Source of the DNA: Corynebacterium sp. ACRPH
GTDB lineage: Bacteria; Actinomycetota; Actinomycetes; Mycobacteriales; Mycobacteriaceae
Assembly (NCBI RefSeq): GCF_022347285.1
Contig: NZ_JAKRND010000001.1
Location: 124,001-188,000, forward strand
Direction: 5' to 3'
Length of the DNA stretch: 64,000 nt
Position 1 is the first letter of the stretch; every line of letters starts with the position of its first letter. Shown one piece after another: positions 1-9,672 of the stretch. The position numbers and the translations under genes were made by a program. The notes under the pieces were generated by a model. It had not been told where the DNA came from, ran no database searches, and saw nothing but the letters and a program-made list of their open reading frames with translations.

Positions 1-175
1 CGTCGGAGACGACGTTGTCTAAGTGACGCCGAACGCCGGCGGCGCTTAGCCCAAATGCCTCGCTTATGTCCGATGCGCTCACCGGACCGTGGCGCAGCAC
101 GTGCAGAAGAATGCGGTGCCGCGTGTCGTGCTCTGGAGTGGGCTGGGTTGCCCGCTCCTCAGATGTCCGTGCCAC
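1..175 (-). CDS. sufR: SufR-type transcriptional regulator, N-terminal part (cut by window edge)
   Basis: Only the first 58 codons lie in the window. The GTG start at 175 is set by a strong AAAGGAGG ribosome site (181-190 on the plus strand) about 7 nt upstream. The peptide reads as a winged helix-turn-helix of the ArsR/DeoR-like SufR family: RHRILLHVLRHGPVSASDI, then EAFGLSAAGVRRHLDNVVSD, the recognition helix. SufR represses iron-sulfur cluster assembly (suf) genes in actinobacteria and cyanobacteria, and in corynebacteria it sits divergent from mptB, as here. The C-terminal cluster-binding cysteines are outside the window, so the identity rests on the HTH, the neighbour and the operator at 215-227. 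Confidence 0.8.
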   Translation of the reverse strand, partial: MARTSEERATQPTPEHDTRHRILLHVLRHGPVSASDISEAFGLSAAGVRRHLDNVVSD

Positions 176-214
176 GCTAGTACCTCCTTTAGCTTCTGTT
201 AGAGTGCGCCTGTG

Positions 215-227
215 CAACTTAAAGTTG
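215..227. promoter_or_regulatory. Candidate SufR operator, CAACTTAAAGTTG
   Basis: Perfect palindrome CAAC-TTAAA-GTTG about 40 nt upstream of the sufR start. Cyanobacterial SufR is known to bind CAAC-N6-GTTG; this site has the same half-sites with one base fewer between them. Its place just downstream of the likely sufR start of transcription fits autorepression. Function is inferred. Confidence 0.5.
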
Positions 228-235
228 TGCCTACA

Positions 236-263
236 TGATTAGACAACAAAAGTGTGTCGTAAA
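236..263 (-). promoter_or_regulatory. Candidate sufR promoter
   Basis: On the minus strand a TTTACG -35 (258-263) and TAATCA -10 (236-241) are separated by 16 nt. This would place transcription initiation near 229, directly before the CAACTTAAAGTTG palindrome. The rest of the 213-nt divergent spacer carries possible mptB promoter elements but nothing convincing. Confidence 0.35.
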
Positions 264-388
264 TATTCCCGCTTGTCTACTAAGGTAACCCTGCCTAACT
301 GTCACAGAGCTCGCGCGTTTTCTTTGTGGCGCTGGTCACGGCCATGGCTGAAGAAGATTGTCTGAGGCATTCGGTAGTATCTGCACCT

Positions 389-2128
389 ATGACTACCCCC
401 ACCTCAGCCACCCCGAGCTCGTCTCGGGGGTCGCGTCTCCTGGCGCCCTGGCGGAGGATCCAGGAGCAATTGCCTCAACTGGGCCTGGCGGGGTCGCGTT
501 CGGCACAGCTGCACTCCGAGTCTGACGGCGACAATGTGCCGGAGAGCTCCCTGCAGCTCCAGCCCCTGAGCCGCGCCCTTTCTATGCGGCTCTACGCTGC
601 CGTTTTCCTCGGCGCCCTCGGCACCATGCTGATCACAGTCGGCGGCCTGGGCGCCGGCGCGTTCCCCGTGATTCACAATCCCTATTGGGACTTCCCCGGC
701 GTGAACACGCTGGCGCGGATGCTGCATTCCACCACCGTTCTGGTTTTCGTGGGCATCGGCTTCCTGGTCTACGGCTGGTTGCTGCTTTTCACCTTCGCCG
801 TCTCTGCATCCGGCAGACCCAATCACCCAATCCCAGTGCGGACCTACTGGCGCACCTTCTTCGTATGGGTCACCCCGCTTATGGTCACCCCGCCGCTGTT
901 CACCCAGGACATTTACTCTTACCTGGCGCAGGGAGCGATCGCCGCGAAGGGCTGGGACCCCTACAGCGCCGGACCGGTAGACCTGCTGGGCATCGACGAT
1001 CCCTTGGCCCGTTCCGTGCCGCTGATGTGGGCGCACTCCCCCGCCCCCTACGGCCCGGTGGCGCTGGGCTATGGCGAGGTCATTTCCATGCTGACCGGCA
1101 ACTCCATCATCCTCGGCATCGTGCTTCACCGGTTGGTGGCCATTCTGGGGCTGGCGTTAAGCGGCTGGGCGCTCGTCCGGTTGGCGCGGCGTTGTGGCGT
1201 GTCCAGTGGAGCTGCGTTGTGGCTGGGTGTGTTGAATCCGCTGGCGATCCTGCACCTGGTCGGTGGCATCCACAACGAGGCTGCCCTGATCGGCCTTCTG
1301 CTCGCAGGCCTGGAGCTTGTGCTGCGCGGCGTGGATAACGAAGAGCGCCCCCTCACCAGCCGCTGGATACTCATCATCGGCGGGTTTGGCCTGATCACAA
1401 TGGCCGGCCTGGTCAAAGTCACGGCCTTCATCGGCTTGGGCTTTGCCGGTGTCGCACTCGCCCTCTGGTTCGGCGGGCGTCTGGTGGATCTCTTCTCTGC
1501 TGCGGCCGTCGCCGTAGTGGTCGCAGTTGTAACCTCCGTCGCATTCTCCCTCTTCACCGGGGTCGGCTTCGGCTGGATCGCTTCCCAGGGTGGCGCTGCG
1601 GAGATCATCTCCTGGATGTCGATCACCACCTCCCTCGGCCTGACCTCCGGCGCGCTCGGTGCCCTCTTGGGGTTGGGCGATCACACCGATTCGGCGCTGA
1701 TCATCTTCCGCACCCTCGGTCTGCTCGTGGGTGCGTTCTGGGTCGTTCGCATGCTGTGGGCCTCTTTCCGCGGCCGTATCCACCCCGTAGGCGGACTGGG
1801 CGTGGCCACCCTCATCCTGGTGTTCTTCTTTCCCGTCGTTCACCCCTGGTACCTCCTGTGGGCGATCCTCCCCCTCGCGGCCTGGGCGAACCGGCGGGCG
1901 TTCCACCTCACGGCCGTGATCTACTCGGTGGTGTTCAGCTTCTTCATCCTCCCCCGCGGACTTTCCCTGCCTACCTCCACCGTGATCTACATCTACGCGA
2001 TGAGCCTCGTGTTCTTCCTGGTAGCGCTGGTGATCCTGCGGGCTCTTGCGGCCCGCAACGCAGATCTGGCCGAGGCCCTGTCGTTTCGCTCCGACAAACT
2101 CCGGCGAGCAGTAGCCGCTACTACGTAA
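389..2128 (+). CDS. mptB: Alpha-(1->6)-mannopyranosyltransferase MptB, GT-C polytopic enzyme
   Basis: About 579 residues, strongly hydrophobic with roughly a dozen membrane segments after a polar N-terminus of about 65 residues. MptB uses polyprenol-phosphate mannose to start the alpha-1,6-mannan core of lipomannan/lipoarabinomannan in corynebacteria. Family signature stretches are visible: TPPLFTQDIYSYLAQG in the first extracytoplasmic loop with the acidic residue typical of GT-C enzymes, GWDPYSAGP, and NPLAILHLVGGIHNEA. The ATG at 389 lacks a clear ribosome site; a TAGTAT hexamer at 374-379 suggests a leaderless start. In-frame GTG 326 and ATG 344 are alternatives. It is followed by an ABC transporter pair, the conserved corynebacterial/mycobacterial order. 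Confidence 0.88.
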   Translation: MTTPTSATPSSSRGSRLLAPWRRIQEQLPQLGLAGSRSAQLHSESDGDNVPESSLQLQPLSRALSMRLYAAVFLGALGTMLITVGGLGAGAFPVIHNPYWDFPGVNTLARMLHSTTVLVFVGIGFLVYGWLLLFTFAVSASGRPNHPIPVRTYWRTFFVWVTPLMVTPPLFTQDIYSYLAQGAIAAKGWDPYSAGPVDLLGIDDPLARSVPLMWAHSPAPYGPVALGYGEVISMLTGNSIILGIVLHRLVAILGLALSGWALVRLARRCGVSSGAALWLGVLNPLAILHLVGGIHNEAALIGLLLAGLELVLRGVDNEERPLTSRWILIIGGFGLITMAGLVKVTAFIGLGFAGVALALWFGGRLVDLFSAAAVAVVVAVVTSVAFSLFTGVGFGWIASQGGAAEIISWMSITTSLGLTSGALGALLGLGDHTDSALIIFRTLGLLVGAFWVVRMLWASFRGRIHPVGGLGVATLILVFFFPVVHPWYLLWAILPLAAWANRRAFHLTAVIYSVVFSFFILPRGLSLPTSTVIYIYAMSLVFFLVALVILRALAARNADLAEALSFRSDKLRRAVAATT

Positions 2129-2158
2129 AACGCTGCCAGGGGGCTAGACTTTCACATC

Positions 2159-3148
2159 ATGACCACAAGACCTGAAACCCAGGCAACCCAGGCACGGGCG
2201 AGCTCTCCCGTGCTTCAGCTCCGCGACGTAGTCAAAACCTACGGCGAGCGCCGCGCCGTCGACGGGCTGAGCCTTGAGCTGTCCGCCGGACAGGTGCTCG
2301 CACTGCTAGGCCCGAACGGCGCAGGCAAAACCACGACCGTCGAAATGTGCGAGGGCTTCATTCGCCCCACCGAGGGCACCATCCGCGTGTTCGGCAAGGA
2401 TCCGGCCGTCGAGTCGGACGAGGTGCGCAGTCGCATCGGGGTAATGCTGCAAGGTGGCGGCGCCTACCCCGGAATCCGCGTGGGCGAGATGTTGCGGCTG
2501 GTGGCGTCATACTCGAAAAACCCCTTGGACCCCGACTGGCTGCTCGAGACCGTCGGGCTGACCGGCCACGAAAAGACACCCTACCGGCGCCTTTCGGGCG
2601 GTCAGCAGCAGCGCCTGAGCCTTGCCTGCGCTCTGGTCGGGCGGCCCGAGTTGGTGTTCTTGGACGAGCCGACCGCCGGCCTGGACGCCCAGTCCCGCCT
2701 GGCGGTGTGGGATCTGGTGGTCTCGCTGAAGCGCGACGGCGTGGCGGTGGTGCTGACCACCCACCTGATGGACGAGGCTGAGGCGCTGGCCGATCAAGTA
2801 GTCATCATTGATTCCGGTCGCGTGGTCGCTTCCGGCACGCCCGAGGAGATGATGTCGAGCCGTGACCCGGACTCCACCGGTGCGTGGCTCGCGGTGCAGG
2901 TTGATTCCGACGCCGCACTCTCCGATGTCTCCGCGGCCATTGCCAAGCGCGCGGAGGAGCCGGTGACGGTGGACGAGCTGCGCCCCCGCCACTTCAGGAT
3001 TGAAGCCCAGGAGCTGAGCCCGCAGTTGGTCGCAGCGGTGGCCGAGGCTTTCGCCGATGAATCTGTGATGATCAGCCAACTCGAGGTCAACAGGCAGTCG
3101 CTGGAGGACGTCTTCCTCTCTATCACCGGAAAGGACATCCGCTCATGA
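2159..3148 (+). CDS. ABC transporter ATP-binding protein
   Basis: A 329-residue nucleotide-binding subunit. Visible motifs: Walker A GPNGAGKTT (51-59), signature LSGGQ (145-149), Walker B LVFLDE (165-170) with the D-loop AGLD, and the switch histidine in LTTHLMDEAE (202). The C-terminal 100 residues form the extension seen in DrrA/multidrug-type exporters. It overlaps the downstream permease by 4 nt (ATGA), so the two are translationally coupled and form one exporter. The substrate is unknown; constant linkage to mptB suggests an envelope-related cargo, but that is inference. Confidence 0.9.
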   Translation: MTTRPETQATQARASSPVLQLRDVVKTYGERRAVDGLSLELSAGQVLALLGPNGAGKTTTVEMCEGFIRPTEGTIRVFGKDPAVESDEVRSRIGVMLQGGGAYPGIRVGEMLRLVASYSKNPLDPDWLLETVGLTGHEKTPYRRLSGGQQQRLSLACALVGRPELVFLDEPTAGLDAQSRLAVWDLVVSLKRDGVAVVLTTHLMDEAEALADQVVIIDSGRVVASGTPEEMMSSRDPDSTGAWLAVQVDSDAALSDVSAAIAKRAEEPVTVDELRPRHFRIEAQELSPQLVAAVAEAFADESVMISQLEVNRQSLEDVFLSITGKDIRS

Positions 3149-3936
3149 GTACCACCAGCCGCTTCGAGCCAGGATTCTTTGCCCCCGCACCCCAGCAGGC
3201 GAAGTCCGGCGACATCGTAAAGGCTCAGGCCAAGATCGAATCGCTGTTGTTCTTGCGCCACGGCGAGCAGCAATTGCTATCTATGGTCATTCCGCTGGGG
3301 CTGCTTATTGGTCTGACGCTAGTTCCCGGCGATGACGCCTCCCACGCCGTGACCCGCATTTTTCCCATGGCTTTGGCGATTGCGCTGATGGGCGCGGGCT
3401 TCACGGGGCAAGCCATCGCGGTGGCCTTCGACCGCCGCTACGGGGCTCTGAAGCGCATCGGCGCGGCGGGTGTGCCCACCTGGGCGCTGATCGCGGGTAA
3501 GGTCGTCGCGGTGTGCATCGTGGTGCTGCTGCAGGTGCTGGTGCTTTCCATCGCCTCGTTCGCGCTGGGGTGGCGCCCGGACCTCGTGGGGCTGCCCGCG
3601 GCTCTGGTGACGGCGGTGCTCGGAGTTGCGGCCTTCACCAGCCTGGGGCTGCTGCTGGGCGGCACACTGAGCTCGGAGCTGGTGCTGGCGCTGGGCAATA
3701 CGATCTGGTTCGTTCTGCTGGGCGCGGCTGTGTACGCCACCATGACCACCCCGGCAGGTGAAAACGTCAATGCGCTCTTCATGGCCGTTCCCTCGGTGGC
3801 GCTGATGGAAGGCTTCCACACCGCAGTGGTTGCCGGTGGTTTCAACTGGTTGGCACTGCTGAGCCTGGCCGTGTGGGCCGTGATCGGCTCGGTCCTCGCG
3901 CTAAAGCTTTTCCGCTTCACCATGGAGAGCGACTAA
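3145..3936 (+). CDS. ABC-2 type transporter permease
   Basis: A 263-residue protein with about six hydrophobic segments starting near residue 48, preceded by a polar N-terminus. The arrangement matches ABC-2 permeases that pair with DrrA-like ATPases. The start ATG overlaps the stop of the ATPase gene (ATGA at 3145-3148). It contains one copy of the dispersed TGACGCC motif near 3333. The orthologous permease lies between the ATPase and ctaA in other corynebacteria and mycobacteria. Substrate unknown. Confidence 0.85.
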   Translation: MSTTSRFEPGFFAPAPQQAKSGDIVKAQAKIESLLFLRHGEQQLLSMVIPLGLLIGLTLVPGDDASHAVTRIFPMALAIALMGAGFTGQAIAVAFDRRYGALKRIGAAGVPTWALIAGKVVAVCIVVLLQVLVLSIASFALGWRPDLVGLPAALVTAVLGVAAFTSLGLLLGGTLSSELVLALGNTIWFVLLGAAVYATMTTPAGENVNALFMAVPSVALMEGFHTAVVAGGFNWLALLSLAVWAVIGSVLALKLFRFTMESD

Positions 3937-4007
3937 CGCAAGGACGCCTAGCCGCAATTAGCCCCGTCACGTGGGCTTCCGATAGTCTTAAAGGCGTGCT
4001 TGAGACT

Positions 4008-5069
4008 ATGAAACAACGCGCCGCGGAGGAGAACAATCCCTTCGTCAGAGCGCTGCTGAAGCTGTACGCCTTTGCACATGCAGCCGACCGCAGGTTTGGC
4101 TTCCCTCGGCCCGTTACCGCCCCGACTATCCGGCGCCAGCGGCTCTTCGCCATCATCCTGTTGGCTTGCCAGACGGGAATTACCTTCACCGGCTCTTTGG
4201 TGCGCGTTACGGGCTCCGGTTTGGGCTGCGACACGTGGCCGCAGTGCCACCCGGGCTCCCTGTTCCCGGTTGCTGGCTCCGCGCCGTGGATTCACCAATT
4301 GATCGAGTTCGGTAACCGCACCCTGACCTTTGTGCTGATCATCGCCGCCCTGGTGTGCTTCATTTCCGTGGTGCGCGCCGCGCGGCGCTCCGCGATTCTC
4401 CACCTGGCCTTCATTCAGGGCATTGGCATTATCGTCCAGGCCGTTATTGGTGGCATCACTGTGCACATGGATTTGATGTGGTGGACCGTTGCCCTGCACT
4501 TCCTGCCCAGCATGCTGTTGGTCTTCCTGGCAGCGAAGCTGGTGGTGCGCATCGGTGAGCCCGACGATGGCGAGATGCAACCCTTGATGCCACGCCCCCT
4601 GCGCATTCTCACCGACGGATCCGCGCTGAGCCTGGCAATCGTCCTGATTACCGGCACCCTGGTGACCGGCGCCGGTCCGCACGCGGGCGATGAGGCGATT
4701 CTTCCGGAGCACCGTCTGCAGGTGCCACTCATCGACATGGCGCACATCCACGCCGGTTTCATGTATCTCTACCTGGGTTTGACCGTTGGCTTGCTGGCGG
4801 GCGTGTTCGCGCTGAACCTGGAGCACCGCATCAAGACGGCTTCCTACTGGGTGATCGCAGCGATCATTCTGCAGGCGATCGTCGGCATCATGCAGTACTG
4901 GCTGGGTGTCCCCCGCTGGTCGGTGCCGATCCACGTTATCGGCTCCGGACTTACCACCGCGGCCACCGGCTTCCTCTGGGCTCTGAAGTACCGCTACAGC
5001 GGCGGCAACGCCAGCCTGACGGGTACGACGGCCGGCGACTGCCAGCGTCAGGAGACCGTTGACGCCTAA
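4008..5069 (+). CDS. ctaA: Heme A synthase (COX15/CtaA family)
   Basis: About 353 residues. CtaA oxidises the C8 methyl of heme O to the formyl group of heme A for cytochrome aa3 oxidase, in the cytoplasmic membrane. Seen: eight hydrophobic segments, the hallmark LVRVTGSGLGCDTWPQCHPG with the extracytoplasmic cysteine pair, and conserved histidines in WIHQLIEFGNR, HFLPS, HIHAGF and IHVIGSG. The start is uncertain: ATG at 4008 is preferred, but GTG 3996, 9-10 nt after a GATAGT -10-like hexamer (3981-3986), could be a leaderless start. It ends VDA with a TGACGCC motif copy across the last codons. It converges with ctaB, the enzyme one step earlier. Confidence 0.88.
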   Translation: MKQRAAEENNPFVRALLKLYAFAHAADRRFGFPRPVTAPTIRRQRLFAIILLACQTGITFTGSLVRVTGSGLGCDTWPQCHPGSLFPVAGSAPWIHQLIEFGNRTLTFVLIIAALVCFISVVRAARRSAILHLAFIQGIGIIVQAVIGGITVHMDLMWWTVALHFLPSMLLVFLAAKLVVRIGEPDDGEMQPLMPRPLRILTDGSALSLAIVLITGTLVTGAGPHAGDEAILPEHRLQVPLIDMAHIHAGFMYLYLGLTVGLLAGVFALNLEHRIKTASYWVIAAIILQAIVGIMQYWLGVPRWSVPIHVIGSGLTTAATGFLWALKYRYSGGNASLTGTTAGDCQRQETVDA

Positions 5070-5169
5070 GACGGCTCAGACAGCACGAAAGACTCAGTCT
5101 TTTGAGTTTGAGATGAAGCACAAGGCCGACTGGCTCAGGACGGCCTGGTGATCTTTAGTCGGGAATCTC
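5070..5169. other. ctaA/ctaB convergent spacer with weak hairpins
   Basis: Spacer between convergent genes. It holds a short ACTCA/TGAGT hairpin followed by a T-rich stretch (about 5091-5110, plus direction) and an AGGCCG/CGGCCT inverted repeat (about 5123-5146). Either could help termination from both sides, but both stems are short. Confidence 0.3.
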
Positions 5170-6126
5170 TCAGCCGAGCACTGCCTGGGCGAGCGTCTGC
5201 CAACCCAGCACTGCGTCTACGGAGAGGGCGACGAAGAGGATAGACAGGTAGTTGTTCGACAGGAAGAACAGCTGCATCGGCTTCACCGGCGTACCGTTCT
5301 TCACGCCCTGGTGCAGCATGTGAGCCTTGATGATGAACCAGCCGCCGGAGATCAGTGCGGCAGCCAAGTAGATCCAGCTGGCGGCCGGAACCAGCAGAAG
5401 CGAGGTGATCACGGTCGCCCAGGTGTAAGCCAGGATCTGACGCGTGACCTGCAGCGGGGGTTTGACCACAGGCATCATGGGCACACCTGCGGCCTCGTAG
5501 TCCTCGCGGTAACGCATTCCCAGAGCCCAGGTATGCGGCGGCGTCCAAAAGAAAATAATCATGAACAAAATGAGCGCCTGAAGCCACGAAGACCACCCGG
5601 CGTGGAAGGCACCGCCGTTGTTATCGGTGATGACGGCCCAGCCAACAATCACCGGCATGCAGCCCGCAGCACCGCCCCAGATGACGTTCTGCCAGGTACG
5701 GCGCTTCAGCCACTTGGTGTAGACGAAAACATAGAACCAGTTCGTCAGCACGATAAAGCCGGCAGCCAGCCACGAGTGGCACAAGAAGCCCAGCCACAGC
5801 ACAGAGGCAATCAGCAGCACCCAGGCGAAGACGCGAGCCTCCCCGACGGAGACGGTCTGGCGGGCGGTGGGGCGGCGACGGGTGCGGCGCATCAGCTGGT
5901 CGATGTCGTGATCGACCACGTTGTTGAACGTGTTAGCCGCGCCGGCGCCCATCCAACCGCCGATGAGTGTGAGAAGGATTAGGCCGAAGTTCACTTCGCC
6001 GCGCGCTGCCTGCAACATCGCAGGAATAGTGGCCACCAGCAACAATTCAATGACCCTGGGTTTGGTCAGTGCTAGATACGCCTTGGCCGTCTCAGCGAAT
6101 GTCTTCACCGGCTGCCTCGCCTCCAC
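5170..6126 (-). CDS. ctaB: Protoheme IX farnesyltransferase (heme O synthase)
   Basis: About 318 residues. CtaB (COX10, UbiA superfamily) adds farnesyl diphosphate to heme b to make heme O, the substrate of CtaA. The two aspartate-rich prenyl diphosphate/Mg sites are visible: [23 protein letters not shown] early in the protein and [14 protein letters not shown] later, with seven to nine membrane segments. The open frame extends far upstream without a good start; GTG 6126 (preceded by GAGAAG) gives the usual family length, and GTG 6108 is an alternative. It is divergent from tkt. Confidence 0.88.
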   Translation of the reverse strand: MEARQPVKTFAETAKAYLALTKPRVIELLLVATIPAMLQAARGEVNFGLILLTLIGGWMGAGAANTFNNVVDHDIDQLMRRTRRRPTARQTVSVGEARVFAWVLLIASVLWLGFLCHSWLAAGFIVLTNWFYVFVYTKWLKRRTWQNVIWGGAAGCMPVIVGWAVITDNNGGAFHAGWSSWLQALILFMIIFFWTPPHTWALGMRYREDYEAAGVPMMPVVKPPLQVTRQILAYTWATVITSLLLVPAASWIYLAAALISGGWFIIKAHMLHQGVKNGTPVKPMQLFFLSNNYLSILFVALSVDAVLGWQTLAQAVLG

Positions 6127-6365
6127 CTTCTCGAATATTTTCCGAATCGCGTCTAACGCTACCCGAGCGCGGGGTGCAGGCCGAAACAGAGCCTGCACTC
6201 GCCCATCTACATATGGTCGTACGGGAGCTCCAAATAGTTCCCGCGGCCTGCAAGAAATTTTTGCCCCGAGAATCCAGCCTGCAACTGCGCCCATTAGCCA
6301 CGGCGAGCGACTACGACCATTAGTATGTATGGGGTATTCGGCTTGATGAAGAAAGGCAACTGACA
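6127..6365. promoter_or_regulatory. ctaB/tkt divergent promoter region
   Basis: About 240 nt between divergent genes. A TAGTAT hexamer at 6321-6326 is a reasonable -10 for tkt, with transcription starting near 6333 and an AAAGG ribosome site before the GTG. No clear operator palindrome was found. The frame of ctaB stays open across it, but without family similarity. Confidence 0.4.
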
Positions 6366-8456
6366 GTGACTCTCTCCCCAGAACAGCAGGCACTCACGGT
6401 GCGTAACTACCCGGCGGACTGGACGGAGACCGACACGCGTGCGGTCGACCTTGCCCGTGTGCTGGCCGCAGACGCCGTGGAGAAGTGCGGCTCGGGCCAC
6501 CCCGGCACGGCAATGAGTCTGGCGCCGCTGGCATATACCCTCTACCAGCGGGTGCTGCGCCACGATCCGCAAGACGTGCACTGGGTAGGTAGGGATCGCT
6601 TCGTCCTGTCGGCCGGCCACTCCTCTTTGACCCAGTACATCCAGCTGTACCTGGGCGGCTTCGGGCTGGAGCTGGAGGACCTGCAGGCGCTGCGCACCTG
6701 GGACTCCAAGACCCCGGGCCACCCGGAGGTGCACCACACCGATGGCGTGGAGATCACCACCGGCCCGCTGGGCCAGGGTCTAGCATCCGCGGTGGGCATG
6801 GCGATGGCTTCACGCCGTGAGCGCGCCCTATTCGACCCGCAGGCACCTGCCGGTGAGTCCCCGTTCGACCACTTCATCTACGTAATCGCCTCCGACGGCG
6901 ACGTGCAGGAGGGCGTAACCTCCGAGGCTTCCTCCCTGGCGGGCACCCAGCAGCTGGGCAACCTCATTGTCTTCTGGGACGACAACGGCATCTCCATCGA
7001 GGACCAGACCGAGATCGCCTTCACCGAGGACGTCTCCGCCCGCTACGCCGCATACGGCTGGCAGACCCTCGAGGTCACCGGCGAGGATGTCGAGGGCATC
7101 CTGGACGCAATCGAGCGCGCCAAGGCCGAGACCTCCCGCCCCACCTTCATCCGCCTGCGCAGCGTCATCGCCTACCCCGCCCCGACGAAGATGGATACCG
7201 GAGCCTCCCACGGCGCTGCCCTCGGCGCGGAGGAGATCACGGGCATCAAGCAGGCGCTGGACTTCCCGGACGAGCCATTCCCGGTGGAGGACAACGTAAT
7301 TGCCCACACCCGCGGTTTGATCGATCGTGGCGCGGAGGCGCACAAGCAGTGGCAGGTTCTTTTTGACGCCTGGGCGGAGAACAACCCGGAGAACAAGGCT
7401 CTGTTCGACCGTCTGTACTCCCGCGAACTTCCGGAGGGCTTCGATGCCGAGGTTCCCAGCTGGGAGGCCGGCGAGTCCCTGGCTACCCGCAAGGCTTCGG
7501 AGGCCACCCTGCAGGCTCTGGGTAAGACCCTGCCGGAGCTGTGGGGCGGTTCTGCCGACCTGGCCGGCTCCACCAACACAATCATTAAGGGCTCCCCGAG
7601 CTTCGGGCCGGAGGCCATCAGCACCCGCAACTTCACCGCGGAACCGGGCGGCCGCAACCTGCACTTCGGTATCCGCGAACACGGCATGGTCGCCATCCTG
7701 AACGGCATCGCCCTGCACGGCCCGACTCGCCCGTACGGCGCAACGTTCCTGCAGTTCTCCGACTACGCCCGCGGCGCGGTGCGCCTGGGCGCCCTGATGA
7801 AGTCGGATGTTTACCACGTGTGGACGCACGACTCCATCGGCCTGGGTGAGGACGGCCCCACCCACCAGCCGGTCGAGCACCTGGCCTCCCTGCGCGCCAT
7901 CCCCCACCTGGCGGTTATCCGCCCGGCGGACGCCAACGAGACCGCTGCCGGCTGGGTGGCTGCCCTGCAGGCCGAGGAGTCCCCGAAGGCTCTGGTCCTG
8001 ACTCGCCAGAACGTGCCCGTGCTGGAGGGAACCCAGGACAAGGCCGCCGAGGGCGTGGCCCGCGGCGGCTACGTGCTGGTCGAGGAATCGACGGACACCC
8101 CGGAGGTCATCCTGCTGGCCACCGGCTCCGAAGTACAGCTGGCCGTGGAGGCCGCCAAGGAGCTGGAGAGCCAGGGCGTGGGCACCCGCGTGGTTTCCAT
8201 GCCGGTCATGGAGTGGTTCCTCGAGCAGGATGCCGAGTACCAGGAGCAGGTCCTGCCAAGCAGCGTGACGGCTCGCGTCTCCGTCGAGGCTGGCATCTCC
8301 ATGCCGTGGCACCGCTTCGTCGGCCTGAACGGCCGCACGGTCTCCCTGGAGCACTACGGCGCTTCGGCGGACTACCAGACGCTCTACCGCGAGTTCGGCA
8401 TCACTTCCGAGGCAGTCGTCGCCGCCGCGCACGACTCCATCGCGGCGAACAAGTAA
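6366..8456 (+). CDS. tkt: Transketolase
   Basis: A 696-residue thiamine diphosphate enzyme moving two-carbon units between sugar phosphates in the non-oxidative pentose phosphate pathway. Visible: [11 protein letters not shown] (41-51), TTGPLGQG (131-138), the diphosphate/Mg site SDGDVQEG (176-183) with its paired DDNGIS (205-210), and the central pyrimidine domain FGIREHGM. The GTG start at 6366 follows AAAGG by about 12 nt. It is the first gene of the plus-strand operon tkt-tal-zwf-opcA-pgl, the standard corynebacterial arrangement, so flux through both branches of the pathway can be set together. Confidence 0.96.
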   Translation: MTLSPEQQALTVRNYPADWTETDTRAVDLARVLAADAVEKCGSGHPGTAMSLAPLAYTLYQRVLRHDPQDVHWVGRDRFVLSAGHSSLTQYIQLYLGGFGLELEDLQALRTWDSKTPGHPEVHHTDGVEITTGPLGQGLASAVGMAMASRRERALFDPQAPAGESPFDHFIYVIASDGDVQEGVTSEASSLAGTQQLGNLIVFWDDNGISIEDQTEIAFTEDVSARYAAYGWQTLEVTGEDVEGILDAIERAKAETSRPTFIRLRSVIAYPAPTKMDTGASHGAALGAEEITGIKQALDFPDEPFPVEDNVIAHTRGLIDRGAEAHKQWQVLFDAWAENNPENKALFDRLYSRELPEGFDAEVPSWEAGESLATRKASEATLQALGKTLPELWGGSADLAGSTNTIIKGSPSFGPEAISTRNFTAEPGGRNLHFGIREHGMVAILNGIALHGPTRPYGATFLQFSDYARGAVRLGALMKSDVYHVWTHDSIGLGEDGPTHQPVEHLASLRAIPHLAVIRPADANETAAGWVAALQAEESPKALVLTRQNVPVLEGTQDKAAEGVARGGYVLVEESTDTPEVILLATGSEVQLAVEAAKELESQGVGTRVVSMPVMEWFLEQDAEYQEQVLPSSVTARVSVEAGISMPWHRFVGLNGRTVSLEHYGASADYQTLYREFGITSEAVVAAAHDSIAANK

Positions 8457-8497
8457 ACCCCACAACCCCACCCCCACAGCAAGGACTGATTCCTTAT

Positions 8498-9610
8498 ATG
8501 AGCACCCCCGCCAACATCGACGCACTTGCACAAGCCGGTACCTCCGTATGGCTGGACGACCTGTCCCGCGACCGCCTGCGCACCGGCAACCTCGCCGAGG
8601 TCATTGAGAACAAGGGCGTGGTCGGCGTGACCACGAACCCGGCCATCTTCGCCAACGCGATGTCCCAGGGCACGGCCTACGACGAGCAGCTCCGCGAGCT
8701 CGCCGCCGCTGGTACCCCTGCCGAAAGCGCGGTGTTCGAGATGGCGGCGGACGACGTGGCGGCCGCCTGCGACGTCTTCCTGCCCATCTACGAGAAGACC
8801 GATGGGGTGGATGGCCGAGTCTCCCTCGAGGTGGACCCGCGCCTGGCCAATGAGCGCGAGGCCACCGTCACCCAGGCCAAGGAGCTGGCTGCGAAGGTGG
8901 GCCGCGAGAACCTGATGATCAAGATCCCCGCCACGCAGGAGTGCCTGCCCGCCATCACCGACGTGCTGGCCGAGGGCATCAGCGTGAACGTGACCCTGAT
9001 CTTCTCCGTCAGCCGCTACATCCAGGTCATGGAGGCTTTCATCGCCGGTATTGCCCGCGCTGCCGAGGAGGGCAAGGACCTCACCAAGATCCACTCCGTG
9101 GCCAGCTTCTTCGTCTCCCGCGTGGACACCGAAATCGACAAGCGCCTGGATGGCATCGGCACCGACGAGGCCAAGCAGCTCAAGGGCAAGGCGGGCGTGG
9201 CTAACGCGCAGCTGGCCTATGCGGCCTTTGAGGAGCGCCTGCTCAACAACCCCGACTGGACCGCGCTGGCCGACAAGGGAGCGCATGTACAGCGACCACT
9301 GTGGGCGTCCACCTCAGTAAAGAACCCCGAGTACCCAGACATCCTGTACGTGACCGAGCTGGCCGGACCGCGCACCGTGAACACGATGCCGGAGAACACC
9401 CTGGATGCGACGATAGACCACGGCGAGATCCGCGGCGATTCCCTCAGCGGTACAGCGGAGGACGCACGCGCAGTCTTCGCCGGCCTGGACGCGGTGGGCG
9501 TAAACCTGGCCGAGGTGTGGACCGTGCTGGAGGACGAGGGCGTGGAGAAGTTCGTGGACTCCTGGAACGAGCTGCTGGACACCCTCTCCGCGCAGCTAGA
9601 AGCCAAGTAG
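8498..9610 (+). CDS. tal: Transaldolase
   Basis: 370 residues, the long actinobacterial type. It transfers dihydroxyacetone units between sedoheptulose 7-phosphate and glyceraldehyde 3-phosphate. Visible: [12 protein letters not shown] near the N-terminus, GVTTNPAIF (43-51), and the Schiff-base lysine in NLMIKIPAT (Lys142). The ATG at 8498 is supported by AAGGA 13-17 nt upstream and by alignment to the family N-terminus; the frame is open further upstream, inside tkt, without meaning. It lies 41 nt after tkt. Confidence 0.95.
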   Translation: MSTPANIDALAQAGTSVWLDDLSRDRLRTGNLAEVIENKGVVGVTTNPAIFANAMSQGTAYDEQLRELAAAGTPAESAVFEMAADDVAAACDVFLPIYEKTDGVDGRVSLEVDPRLANEREATVTQAKELAAKVGRENLMIKIPATQECLPAITDVLAEGISVNVTLIFSVSRYIQVMEAFIAGIARAAEEGKDLTKIHSVASFFVSRVDTEIDKRLDGIGTDEAKQLKGKAGVANAQLAYAAFEERLLNNPDWTALADKGAHVQRPLWASTSVKNPEYPDILYVTELAGPRTVNTMPENTLDATIDHGEIRGDSLSGTAEDARAVFAGLDAVGVNLAEVWTVLEDEGVEKFVDSWNELLDTLSAQLEAK

Positions 9611-9672
9611 CTCAAAACAGCTCGACCGGCACTCACCCACCCACCAACCAAGGAAAATAGGACTTTAGACAA

